NCBI GenBank assembly: GCA_947652615.1
Contig: CANTDX010000030.1
Location: forward strand, 1-40,292
Reading direction: 5' to 3'
DNA: 40,292 nucleotides
From: an uncultured Dorea sp.
GTDB taxonomy: Bacteria; Bacillota; Clostridia; Lachnospirales; Lachnospiraceae
In this document: positions 32,026 through 40,292 of the stretch, in pieces
Layout of the letters: each line of letters opens with the position of its first letter
Numbering within the stretch: the first letter of the stretch is position 1
Translations under genes and position numbers: made by a program
Notes under the pieces: generated by a model
Seen by the model: the letters and a program-made list of their open reading frames with translations, nothing else
Database searches by the model: none
Told to the model about the DNA's origin: nothing

Positions 32026-32070
32026 TATATACGGGGCTGCCGGTGAATATTCCCGGCAGCCCCGTATATA
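32026..32070. terminator. Hairpin after purL (convergent with PilZ gene)
   Basis: An 18-bp perfect stem, TATATACGGGGCTGCCGG against its complement, with a 9-nt loop. There is no T tract on either strand. Because it lies between converging genes, it probably limits read-through from purL. Confidence 0.65.
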
Positions 32071-32153
32071 GAAATGCATAGCCCTGCGGGCGGACTGCCG
32101 TCCGACAAGGTATATGTAATTAAGATGTACCATGATCTGTCATTATCAAGTGT

Positions 32154-32759
32154 CTACCAGGCCTTATTCAACTGCTGCCTGTAGACGTACTGGCGGATAT
32201 CTCGTTCGGCGCCCTTGGATTGGTCAATGAACTGGCAGCCGTAACCATAGTGATTCTCGCGGATGATGGTCTCGCGCAGGATCTTGGCCCGTACTTCCTG
32301 GTTCTTCTTCATAAAGCAGTATTCGAATTCAAATTCTTCATCCAGGTTAAGACGGGTATTGGTAGTCATATAGAGACCGCCCACGCTGATATTCTGGATG
32401 ACTCCGCTGAACCGGCCATGCTTCAGGGAGATGAAATTCACCTCCTTGACCATCCTTACGCGCAGCTCCTTCTGGCGCTGCAGAACTTGGATCATCTCTA
32501 AGATCTTACAGTCGGCCGTCCACGGCTCTAATACATAGGGATCTTCGTTCTTGCGGATCTCAAGTTCACAGAAGGTCTTGATATAACCTACCTGACTGTC
32601 ACAGAAATCTACCTGGAGCCGGTCTGTCTTGGTTCCCAGTTCATTATTATCATCAAAATGCAGGGTGATCTTATCGTCTACCGTTTTTACCCGTGCCCTC
32701 ACTACAACGTCTGAATCCGACCCGTAAATAATACATGTGTTGCAACTCTTTAATATCAT
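32154..32759 (-). CDS. PilZ domain protein (probable c-di-GMP effector)
   Basis: A 201-residue cytosolic protein of YcgR-like design: an N-terminal flagellar-brake-like beta domain (about 1-90) and a C-terminal PilZ domain (about 92-200). The second PilZ motif NISVGG (123-128, pattern [DN]xSxxG) is intact. The first is normally RxxxR, but here reads QKELR after QR (Arg95-Gln96...Arg100), so the first arginine seems replaced by glutamine, or the loop is shifted by one. Binding of cyclic di-GMP may therefore be weakened or altered. AAGGAGG precedes the start at a long 13-nt spacing. It diverges from the operon for a c-di-GMP-making/degrading protein, which suggests it reads that signal. Confidence 0.8.
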   Translation of the reverse strand: MILKSCNTCIIYGSDSDVVVRARVKTVDDKITLHFDDNNELGTKTDRLQVDFCDSQVGYIKTFCELEIRKNEDPYVLEPWTADCKILEMIQVLQRQKELRVRMVKEVNFISLKHGRFSGVIQNISVGGLYMTTNTRLNLDEEFEFEYCFMKKNQEVRAKILRETIIRENHYGYGCQFIDQSKGAERDIRQYVYRQQLNKAW

Positions 32760-32892
32760 AACTGTAAAAATTCCTCCTTATAGAAGTACGGTGTAACTGA
32801 ATTAATTTTATCACGCGAATGTATGATTTGCAATCACAATTTGGGGAAACGTGGGAAAGTATTTGCCGCTATAGAGAAATTTCAGAAATGAA

Positions 32893-32921
32893 TTGATTTC
32901 ACAGATGAGATTGTTTATAAT
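32893..32921 (+). promoter_or_regulatory. Promoter of the phosphorelay operon
   Basis: TTGATT (32893-32898), 17-bp spacer, TATAAT (32916-32921). The start of transcription would give an untranslated leader of about 115 nt before the kinase gene. Confidence 0.6.
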
Positions 32922-32927
32922 AAATGC

Positions 32928-32965
32928 AAGGCAACGTAGGCAATATTGATGTTGGCTTTATTTTT
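32928..32965 (+). terminator. Possible attenuator in the kinase leader
   Basis: AAGGCAAC (32928-32935) and GTTGGCTT (32951-32958) pair with one mismatch and lead into a T-rich stretch (TTATTTTT). It lies directly after the promoter, so it could be a leader terminator. No known riboswitch fold is recognised. Confidence 0.3.
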
Positions 32966-33041
32966 GCTATAGATTATTGTGGAGATAGAAAGCGTATGTT
33001 TGCTGAGGTAGCGTATTAATCAAACACAAGGGGGATAAAAG

Positions 33042-35582
33042 ATGTTTAATAATACAAAGAAGTTTTTGCTTACCAGCGTCAGTTGTCTGGTGGTGTTGTG
33101 CATCATCATTTTCGTCTGGCTTGGATCGGTGATGGGGGGGAAGAGTCATGATGCGATCAATGAGGTAGGTACAATCTATATGTCCGAGATGAGCACGCAG
33201 CTGCAGCAAAAGTTTGATGCGGTCATCGAACTGCAGGTTTCGCGTGTGGAGGCGTTGATCAGGCGTACACCTCCGGAATCGGTCAGCTATGGTACGGAGA
33301 TGATAGAGGAACTGGCTTTCAGTGCTGATATCAGAGAGTTTAAGCATCTCGGTCTTTACCGGAAGGACGGCGGATGTGAGACGATCTATGGAGAATCGGT
33401 GAGATTCTTAAGTGAGGAAGAATTCCAGGATGTCATTTCAGATGATGAGAAGTTCATCACAAGCGGATATAATGAGAGCGATGAAAAGCTGCTTTTGATG
33501 ATGGTTGACGCGGCTTATCCGATGAAGGACGGTAAGACCAGTGACGTGATAGTGGCGGGGATACAGATGTCTTATCTGGAGGATGCGCTTGTCCTTGAGG
33601 GAGACAGCTCTATGGTCTATTCACATATTATCCGTAAGGACGGAGAATTCGTAGTTCGGTCAGGGGATGCATTTCGCGATAATTACTTTTCGCGTCTCGA
33701 AGAGACGATTTCGTTAGAGAATTCAAAGGCGCCGGATCAGTATGTGGATGAATTGAAAACGGCGATAGATAATAAGGAGAATTATTCTGCACTGTTGGAG
33801 GATATGAACGGAATCCATCAGCATTTTTATTGTGCTCCGCTTACTGCCACGGACTGGTATCTGGCATCTGTTATGCCTTATGGGATACTGGATGATGCGA
33901 TCATGACTCTGAACAGCCAGCAGCAGACATTGATATTGGCTGCCAGCGGCGTGATCCTGCTTGCAGTGGGAGTGATCTTTATCCTGTATTACAGGCTTAC
34001 GCAGCAGCAGTTAAGAGAACTTGAACGGGCAGAGAAGCGTGCGTTCAGGGCGAATCAGGCTAAGAGTGAGTTCTTGTCCAGTATGAGCCACGATATCCGA
34101 ACGCCGATGAACGGTATCGTGGGGATGACGGCGATCGCAATGGCGAATGTGGATGATTCGCTGCGCGTACAGGACTGTCTGAAGAAGATCTCTCTCTCCA
34201 GCCGTCATTTGCTTGGACTGATCAATGATGTTCTGGATATGTCGAAGATCGAGAGCGGGAAGCTGACGCTGAATATGGATATCCTCTCCCTGCGGGAAGT
34301 GATGGAGGCTCTTGTCAATATCGTTCAGCCTCAGATCAAGGAGAAGAATCAGCATTTTGACATATTTATCCAGAATATCCTGACAGAGACGGTCTGCTGT
34401 GACGGCGTGCGTCTGAACCAGATATTGATCAATCTCCTGTCCAATGCTGTCAAATTTACCCCCGCGGAGGGAAGGATCAATGTCTACCTGACCCAGGAGG
34501 ATTCACCGGTGGGAGCTACACATGTGAGGTGCCATTTCCGGGTGAAGGATAACGGAATCGGTATGTCCGAAGAGTTCCAGAAGAGGATATTCGATACATT
34601 CTCAAGGGAAGATATGAAGGTACAGAAGATAGAGGGTACCGGGCTTGGTATGTCGATCACGAAGGTGATCGTGGATATGATGGGCGGTACCATCGAAGTG
34701 AACAGCAGGCAGGGTGAGGGAAGTGAATTCCATGTGACCCTGGATCTGGAGAAGGCAACGATCGAGGAAGAAGAGATGGTTCTCCCGCCTTGGCGGCTCC
34801 TAGTAGTGGATAATAATGAGGATCTGTGTTTCAGTGCGGCGTCTGCCTTGAAGGAGATAGGTGTACAGGCAGACTGGGCGCTGAGCGGCCATAAGGCGCT
34901 GCAGATGATAGAAGAGCATCACAGGAAGCACACGGAGTATGAGATCGTGCTGCTGGATTGGAAGATGCCGGATATGAACGGTCTTGATACAGCCCGGGAG
35001 ATCAGGAAGATCGTAGGGGATGATCTTCCGATATTGATCATCTCTGCCTATGATTGGAGCGATATTGAGGATGAGGCGCGTGCTGCCGGAGCGCAAGGGT
35101 TTATCTCCAAACCATTGTTCAAATCTAACCTTTATCTGGGCTTAAGCCGATATATGGAGGGAGGCTTTGTGGAAGAGAAGAGAGAGGAGGAGATACAGAA
35201 GTTTGAGGACCTTCGTATTCTGCTGGCGGAAGATAATGAACTGAACTGGGAAATTGCGGAGGATATCCTTACAGATGCCGGTTTTGAAGTGGAGTGGGCG
35301 GAGAATGGACAGATATGTGTGGATATGTTCAGTCAGTCCGAGCCTGGCTACTATGACGCGGTCCTTATGGACATCAGGATGCCGGTAATGAACGGCTATG
35401 AGGCGGCGAAAGCGCTGAGAGCCCTTGACCGGCCGGATGCGGATCTTCCGATCATTGCTATGACGGCAGACGCCTTCTCAGAGGATATCCAGAGGTGTCT
35501 TGAGTGCGGCATGAATGAGCATGTGGCGAAGCCGATCGATATCCAGAAGCTTATGAAGCTTTTGAGAAGGTATTTGGCATAA
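33042..35582 (+). CDS. Hybrid sensor histidine kinase with two receiver domains
   Basis: An 846-residue membrane sensor. Helix 8-28, an extracytoplasmic dCACHE-like sensing region (about 30-290), and a second helix (about 295-317) are followed by a short coiled coil and the kinase core. The phospho-accepting His350 is in SMSHDIRTPMNGIVGM; the ATPase part shows NLLSNAVKFTP, DNGIGM and EGTGLGMSI. Two receiver domains follow: REC1 with Asp639 (LLDWKMPDMNG) and REC2 with Asp777 (VLMDIRMPVMNGYEA). REC1 begins LLVVDNNEDL, with Asn in one acidic-pocket position; REC2 (LLAEDNELN) has the canonical pair. It opens an operon with a REC/HD-GYP/GGDEF protein and an Hpt protein. The external signal is unknown. 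Confidence 0.9.
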   Translation: MFNNTKKFLLTSVSCLVVLCIIIFVWLGSVMGGKSHDAINEVGTIYMSEMSTQLQQKFDAVIELQVSRVEALIRRTPPESVSYGTEMIEELAFSADIREFKHLGLYRKDGGCETIYGESVRFLSEEEFQDVISDDEKFITSGYNESDEKLLLMMVDAAYPMKDGKTSDVIVAGIQMSYLEDALVLEGDSSMVYSHIIRKDGEFVVRSGDAFRDNYFSRLEETISLENSKAPDQYVDELKTAIDNKENYSALLEDMNGIHQHFYCAPLTATDWYLASVMPYGILDDAIMTLNSQQQTLILAASGVILLAVGVIFILYYRLTQQQLRELERAEKRAFRANQAKSEFLSSMSHDIRTPMNGIVGMTAIAMANVDDSLRVQDCLKKISLSSRHLLGLINDVLDMSKIESGKLTLNMDILSLREVMEALVNIVQPQIKEKNQHFDIFIQNILTETVCCDGVRLNQILINLLSNAVKFTPAEGRINVYLTQEDSPVGATHVRCHFRVKDNGIGMSEEFQKRIFDTFSREDMKVQKIEGTGLGMSITKVIVDMMGGTIEVNSRQGEGSEFHVTLDLEKATIEEEEMVLPPWRLLVVDNNEDLCFSAASALKEIGVQADWALSGHKALQMIEEHHRKHTEYEIVLLDWKMPDMNGLDTAREIRKIVGDDLPILIISAYDWSDIEDEARAAGAQGFISKPLFKSNLYLGLSRYMEGGFVEEKREEEIQKFEDLRILLAEDNELNWEIAEDILTDAGFEVEWAENGQICVDMFSQSEPGYYDAVLMDIRMPVMNGYEAAKALRALDRPDADLPIIAMTADAFSEDIQRCLECGMNEHVAKPIDIQKLMKLLRRYLA

Positions 35583-35613
35583 TTGTGATAACAGGTGTTA
35601 GAAAGAGGTATAA

Positions 35614-37662
35614 ATGAACAGAAATAAAAATGTTTTCGAGAAAAAGAAGATTTTGATTGTAGACGATTCGGAGATCAATCGTGCCCTGCTGTCAGATATG
35701 CTCTCTAATGAATATGAGATCATTGAGGCAGAGAACGGGCTGGAAGCTTCTGCGATCCTGCACGAGCAGGAGCAGGAGATCTCTCTGATGCTTCTGGATA
35801 TCATGATGCCGGCGATGGATGGCTTTGAGACTCTGGAGGTTATGAATAAGAATGACTGGATCAAGGATATCCCGGTGATCATGATATCGGCGGAGACCGT
35901 TCCGGCATATATAGACAGGGCATATGAGCTTGGTGTTCAGGATTACATCAACAGGCCTTTTGATGAACAGACCGTCCGGCGCAGGGTGGTGAATACGATC
36001 CTTCTTTTTTCCAAACAGAAGGAACTTACCCATATGGTCACGAACCAGATCATGGAGAAGGAAAATGACAATAAGCTGATGATCGAGATCTTGTCCAATA
36101 TTGTTGAGTTCCGTAACGGGGAGAGCGGCCTCCATGTACTCCATATCAGAACTTTGACAGAGTTTTTCCTCAAATGGCTGATCGAGCAGGGAGAATACGG
36201 GCTTTCCCAGGAGGATATCTATCTGATCTGCAATGCGTCCGCGCTCCATGATATCGGTAAGATCTCCATTCCCACGGAGGTTCTGAACAAGCCGGGACGT
36301 TTTACGGATGAAGAATATGAGATCATGAAGGGACACGCGTTAGAAGGCGCCAGATTGCTGCAGGATATTCCGCTGCGGGAGAATGAGCCGCTGATCCAGA
36401 TGGGATATCAGATCTGCCGCTGGCATCATGAGCGCTACGACGGAAGAGGGTATCCGGACAGACTTAAGGGGGATGAGATCCCAATTGCGGCGCAGGTAGT
36501 GGCGCTGGCGGACGTCTATGACGCGCTGACCAGCAAGCGTGTGTATAAGGCTGCGTATTCCCATGAGAAGGCAGTTGAGATGATCCTGAACGGAGAATGC
36601 GGAGTGTTCAACCCGGTTCTTATGAATTGCCTCAGAGAGACTTCGGCAGACCTTAAGGAAGAGCTTGCACGGTCAGAAGGGCAGAATTTCCAGGAGGAAG
36701 CGCTGGATGCCGTGGAGCAGATGATCGAGAGCGGCGAGGTGGAAGTTTCCGACAGGACGTTCAAGCTTCTGGAGCATGAGAGAGTGAAGTATAAGTTCTT
36801 CGCGGAGCTGTCCCAGGAGATCCAGTTCGAATACACGGTGACCCCTGAGATGCTGATCCTCTCCGAGTGGGGAGCAAAATACCTGAACATGCCGGAGACA
36901 TTTTTGAACCCGAAGACGGAAGCCTTCGCTACTTCGGTATTTGCGGAGGGCGACTTCCTGCATCTGCTTGAGAAGCTTGAGAACTCGACTCCAGATGATC
37001 CTGTGATCGAGGAGAAATATCTTCTGAATATTAACGGGCACGAGAGATGGAGCAAGGTTATCGCCAGGTCTATGTGGTCGTCCTGGGAGCCGCCGGAATT
37101 CTCCGGAGCCATCGGCAAGATTGTGGATATCCATGACGAACTGGAGAAGATGAATCATCTGCAGGTTATGGCGGCCCACGATTCCCTGACGGGTCTTCTG
37201 AACCATAAGACGGCGAAGACACAGATTGAAGCGATCCTGTCCAGAGATACCGAGAAGAAGTATGTTCTGATCGTGTTTGACCTGGATCATTTCAAGCAGG
37301 CCAATGATACATACGGTCATTTGTTTGGCGATGAAGTGCTTAAGTATGTGGCGGATATTATGAAGCGCAATACCAGAAGCTTTGATATCATCTGCCGGAT
37401 GGGCGGAGATGAGTTCCTTCTCTTTATGCCGTATAAGGATGAGATAGAGCCTCTGGTGAAGAGAATCTTTCATCTGCTGTGCGATCAGTATAAGGAATTC
37501 CCGATCAGCGTGAGCATGGGTGTCGCTGACGCGAAAGAGTGCGGCGGAGATTATGATGCCCTGTTCCATATGGCGGATAAGGCCCTGTATAAGGTGAAAC
37601 GAGGCGGAAGGAATAACTATTGTTTTTATAAAAACGAATTAACAGGAGGAGATGTACAATGA
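35614..37662 (+). CDS. REC / HD-GYP / GGDEF cyclic-di-GMP turnover protein
   Basis: A 682-residue response regulator that can, by its motifs, both break and make cyclic di-GMP. The REC domain (1-130) has phospho-acceptor Asp62 in LLDIMMPAMDG. The HD-GYP phosphodiesterase domain (about 150-350) keeps His212-Asp213 (LHDIGK), HHE (271-273) and Gly279-Tyr-Pro281. A PAS-like region (about 385-505) follows. The C-terminal GGDEF cyclase domain has an intact GGDEF at 597-601 and an inhibitory site RSFD (588-591) exactly five residues before it. It lies 31 nt after the kinase gene and overlaps the Hpt gene by 4 nt. The expected chain is kinase His to REC to Hpt to Asp62. Which activity dominates is unknown. 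Confidence 0.92.
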   Translation: MNRNKNVFEKKKILIVDDSEINRALLSDMLSNEYEIIEAENGLEASAILHEQEQEISLMLLDIMMPAMDGFETLEVMNKNDWIKDIPVIMISAETVPAYIDRAYELGVQDYINRPFDEQTVRRRVVNTILLFSKQKELTHMVTNQIMEKENDNKLMIEILSNIVEFRNGESGLHVLHIRTLTEFFLKWLIEQGEYGLSQEDIYLICNASALHDIGKISIPTEVLNKPGRFTDEEYEIMKGHALEGARLLQDIPLRENEPLIQMGYQICRWHHERYDGRGYPDRLKGDEIPIAAQVVALADVYDALTSKRVYKAAYSHEKAVEMILNGECGVFNPVLMNCLRETSADLKEELARSEGQNFQEEALDAVEQMIESGEVEVSDRTFKLLEHERVKYKFFAELSQEIQFEYTVTPEMLILSEWGAKYLNMPETFLNPKTEAFATSVFAEGDFLHLLEKLENSTPDDPVIEEKYLLNINGHERWSKVIARSMWSSWEPPEFSGAIGKIVDIHDELEKMNHLQVMAAHDSLTGLLNHKTAKTQIEAILSRDTEKKYVLIVFDLDHFKQANDTYGHLFGDEVLKYVADIMKRNTRSFDIICRMGGDEFLLFMPYKDEIEPLVKRIFHLLCDQYKEFPISVSMGVADAKECGGDYDALFHMADKALYKVKRGGRNNYCFYKNELTGGDVQ

Positions 37663-38012
37663 CGGTAAAGGAATGTTATGAGGCGATCGGAGCAGATTAT
37701 GAGGATGTGATGGGACGTCTCAGGAAGGATGAGAGGGTTCAGAAGTTTGTATTGAAGCTTCTGGATGACAAGAGCTATGAGCTTCTTGAGAATTCGGTTG
37801 CGTCGAAGGATATGAGCGAGGCGTTCAGGGCGGCGCATACGTTAAAGGGAGTGTGCCAGAATCTATCTCTGACACCGTTATTCCAGTCTGCATCCGAGCT
37901 TGCGGAGAGACTGAGAAATGCACAGGATTACAGCGAGGATATGGAACCGCTCTTAGAGCAGGTGAAGAAGGACTATACACATATGATTGACTGTATCAGA
38001 CAGTTGGCATAG
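37659..38012 (+). CDS. Hpt phosphotransfer protein
   Basis: A 117-residue four-helix Hpt protein that carries a phosphoryl group between receivers. The phospho-histidine is His60 in FRAAHTLKGVCQNL, the exact Hpt signature. Length and helix pattern are normal. Its ATG overlaps the stop of the HD-GYP/GGDEF gene (ATGA), with GGAGGAG inside that gene's end, so the two are made together. It supplies the step needed to pass phosphate from the hybrid kinase receiver(s) to Asp62 of the response regulator. A terminator follows. Confidence 0.92.
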   Translation: MTVKECYEAIGADYEDVMGRLRKDERVQKFVLKLLDDKSYELLENSVASKDMSEAFRAAHTLKGVCQNLSLTPLFQSASELAERLRNAQDYSEDMEPLLEQVKKDYTHMIDCIRQLA

Positions 38013-38042
38013 CATGGAAATGAATTTTAGAGGGCACTCTAT

Positions 38043-38076
38043 TGCAGGATATTCGAAAGAATCTCCTGCATTTTCT
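38043..38076 (+). terminator. Terminator of the phosphorelay operon
   Basis: TGCAGGA and TCCTGCA pair, with an inner ATTC/GAAT on a GAAA tetraloop, followed by TTTTCT, 31 nt after the Hpt stop. Confidence 0.8.
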
Positions 38077-38148
38077 ATAAATTTTGAATAAAAATGAAGG
38101 AAAAGAGAAGTAAAATTGCAAAAAAATCAAAAAACCTTGAAAAAAACC

Positions 38149-38177
38149 TTGTGTTCTGCACAAAAATCCTTTAAAAT
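38149..38177 (+). promoter_or_regulatory. Candidate gdhA promoter
   Basis: TTGTGT (38149-38154), 17-bp spacer, TAAAAT (38172-38177). It is preceded by A-tracts (phased runs of A at 38120-38146) which may act as an upstream element. Confidence 0.5.
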
Positions 38178-38203
38178 ATGAGAGAAATAATTTTAGGAGG
38201 TAG

Positions 38204-39544
<1,341 letters not shown>

Positions 39545-39551
39545 AAAAATA

Positions 39552-39586
39552 AGCCTGCCTTGAGCTTATACGTCTCATGGCAGGCT
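39552..39586. terminator. Bidirectional terminator, gdhA / small coiled-coil gene
   Basis: AGCCTGCC-T-TGAG pairs with CTCA-T-GGCAGGCT. On the minus strand it is followed by TTATTTTTCT, a good terminator for the coiled-coil gene. On the plus strand only an AT-rich tail follows. Confidence 0.75.
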
Positions 39587-39600
39587 ATATTATATGATTA

Positions 39601-39849
39601 CTAATTTGCCAAAAATTCTTCGATCTCTTCTAAGCTTTTTCCGGAAGCAACGAGCAACTCGGCGGCCTTCTGGATCTCGGCTTGTTTCTGTTGTTTTTCA
39701 ACCATTGCTTCGTAACGGATCTGGTCTTTTTTCAGTTGCTTCAGGTTCGCTTTTTCTTGTTTTAATTCGGCAGATAATGATGTGATTCTCTCCTCTGCTG
39801 CTTCAATTAATTCAGGATAATTCTTTTCTTCTACCTTTCTTCTTGCCAT
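39601..39849 (-). CDS. Small coiled-coil protein, 82 aa
   Basis: A charged, almost wholly helical protein: MARRKVEEKNYPELIEAAEE, then a heptad-like stretch ERITSLSAELKQEKANLKQLKKDQIRYEAMVEKQQKQ, and a C-terminal SGKSLEEIEEFLAN motif that looks like a small helical hairpin. I recall similar proteins in Lachnospiraceae but know no function. GGAGG lies 9 nt before ATG 39849; the TTG at 39858 is an unlikely start. The 267 nt upstream hold a very AT-rich tract and then the tRNA promoter on the other strand. Confidence 0.7.
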   Translation of the reverse strand: MARRKVEEKNYPELIEAAEERITSLSAELKQEKANLKQLKKDQIRYEAMVEKQQKQAEIQKAAELLVASGKSLEEIEEFLAN

Positions 39850-40050
39850 AATAAACAACCTCCATAATATAATGTAGTTTTAATTTTTTGCTTATAATAA
39901 AGATATCATTCCTTGGCGCAAGAGTAAAGAGTTTCGAGGCAATTTTTATTAAAAATTACATTATTTTTCGGTCAAAATAAGGCATCAATTGCCGGTTTTT
40001 TTATTCAATAAAATGTGATAAAAAAAGATTGAAAAAATTGTAAAAAGGTG

Positions 40051-40080
40051 TTGACAAAATATGTATTCTAATAGTATAAT
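40051..40080 (+). promoter_or_regulatory. Strong promoter of the tRNA cluster
   Basis: TTGACA (40051-40056) and TATAAT (40075-40080), 18 bp apart, both perfect consensus, following an A/T-rich tract (40000-40045) suitable as an UP element. Transcription would begin about 30 nt before tRNA-Val. Confidence 0.85.
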
Positions 40081-40116
40081 AGCAAAGCAGGTTCGAGATA
40101 AGAGCTTCGCAAACAT

Positions 40117-40189
40117 GGGATCTTAGCTCAGCTGGGAGAGCATCTGCCTTACAAGCAGAGGGTCATAGGTTCGAGCCCTATAGGTCCCA
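40117..40189 (+). tRNA. tRNA-Val(TAC)
   Basis: A complete 73-nt cloverleaf: acceptor GGGATCT / AGGTCCC (one G-T), D arm with AGCTCAGCTGGGAGAGC, anticodon arm CTGC-CTTACAA-GCAG giving UAC, T arm with GGTTCGAGC, discriminator A, no encoded CCA. It reads GUA, the probable specifier codon of the ilv T-box in this window, and its A discriminator would pair with the T-box TGGT. Confidence 0.95.
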
Positions 40190-40190
40190 T

Positions 40191-40234
40191 TGCAACAAAG
40201 ATTGTTGCAGATGGTTCTGTGAATACAGAATCAT
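40191..40234 (+). repeat. Two tandem hairpins in the tRNA spacer
   Basis: TGCAACAA-AGA-TTGTTGCA (40191-40209), then ATGGTTCTGT-GAAT-ACAGAATCAT (40211-40234, one G-T). They fill nearly all of the 49 nt between the two tRNAs and have no T tracts. They may position processing nucleases. Confidence 0.6.
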
Positions 40235-40238
40235 ATTT

Positions 40239-40292
40239 GGCGGGATAGCTCAGTTGGCTAGAGCACACGGTTCATACCCGTGGTGTCGCTGG
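40239..40292 (+). tRNA. tRNA-Met(CAT), 5' part
   Basis: It starts GGCGGGA, has a D arm TAGCTCAGTTGGCTAGAGC and anticodon arm CACGG-TTCATAC-CCGTG, giving CAU. The window ends in the variable/T region. The 5' GGCGGG looks like elongator Met rather than initiator, but a CAU-Ile (lysidine) tRNA cannot be excluded. Confidence 0.85.

Noticed and set aside
32922..33041. c-di-GMP (GEMM) riboswitch in the kinase leader
   Set aside because: The genes behind it made this attractive, but the conserved GEMM-I core segments are not present; only an imperfect attenuator-like hairpin is seen.

Overview
The window looks like a chromosomal segment of a gut Lachnospiraceae bacterium (Clostridium cluster XIVa). 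The evidence is moderate GC with AT-rich intergenic regions, strong AGGAGG ribosome binding sites, several low-GC Gram-positive gene families (DUF3793, TIGR01906, DUF1015, clostridial-type single-chain PurL), and a first gene that closely resembles the 12-alpha-hydroxysteroid dehydrogenases of bile-acid-converting clostridia such as Clostridium scindens. Species is an inference. I see no prophage, plasmid, CRISPR array or insertion sequence; the only mobile-type gene is a lone tyrosine recombinase.

Layout. 1-5500: the 3' end of a tRNA-Gly, a bile-acid-type short-chain dehydrogenase, a MATE exporter with a translationally coupled MarR regulator, a DUF3793 gene, folA and a GT4 glycosyltransferase. 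5511-9305: a branched-chain amino acid operon (ilvB-ilvN-ilvE) behind a strong promoter and a T-box leader whose probable specifier is GUA (Val). 9389-12493: an AAA-ATPase/PD-(D/E)XK protein, a zinc-dependent polyol-type dehydrogenase and a 55-residue small protein. 12577-16676: a minus-strand set (30-residue accessory peptide, Na+/solute symporter, class I amidotransferase-like protein) diverging from a MerR/zinc-ribbon/methyltransferase-like fusion regulator; the intergenic region has a 22-bp palindrome and a promoter with a 19-bp spacer. 16832-22843: tyrosine recombinase, DUF1015 protein, SleB-like cell wall hydrolase, glycogen branching enzyme and a TetR-type regulator.

22849-28123 is the part I find most interesting. 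A promoter carrying two LexA-like SOS boxes drives an uncharacterised radical-SAM/helix-hairpin-helix DNA repair protein and its overlapping TIGR03915 partner. These are followed by a Cas4/RecB-like nuclease-XPD/DinG helicase fusion and a small membrane protein. The radical SAM protein ends in QLSLF, which matches the bacterial sliding-clamp binding motif. Together this suggests an SOS-induced, clamp-tethered repair system.

28220-39544: purL, then a cyclic-di-GMP module made of a PilZ protein (minus strand) diverging from a hybrid histidine kinase, a REC/HD-GYP/GGDEF protein and an Hpt protein. The last three carry every phosphotransfer residue of a multistep relay. After that come NADP-type glutamate dehydrogenase, a small coiled-coil protein and a tRNA cluster (Val-UAC, then Met-CAU cut by the window edge).
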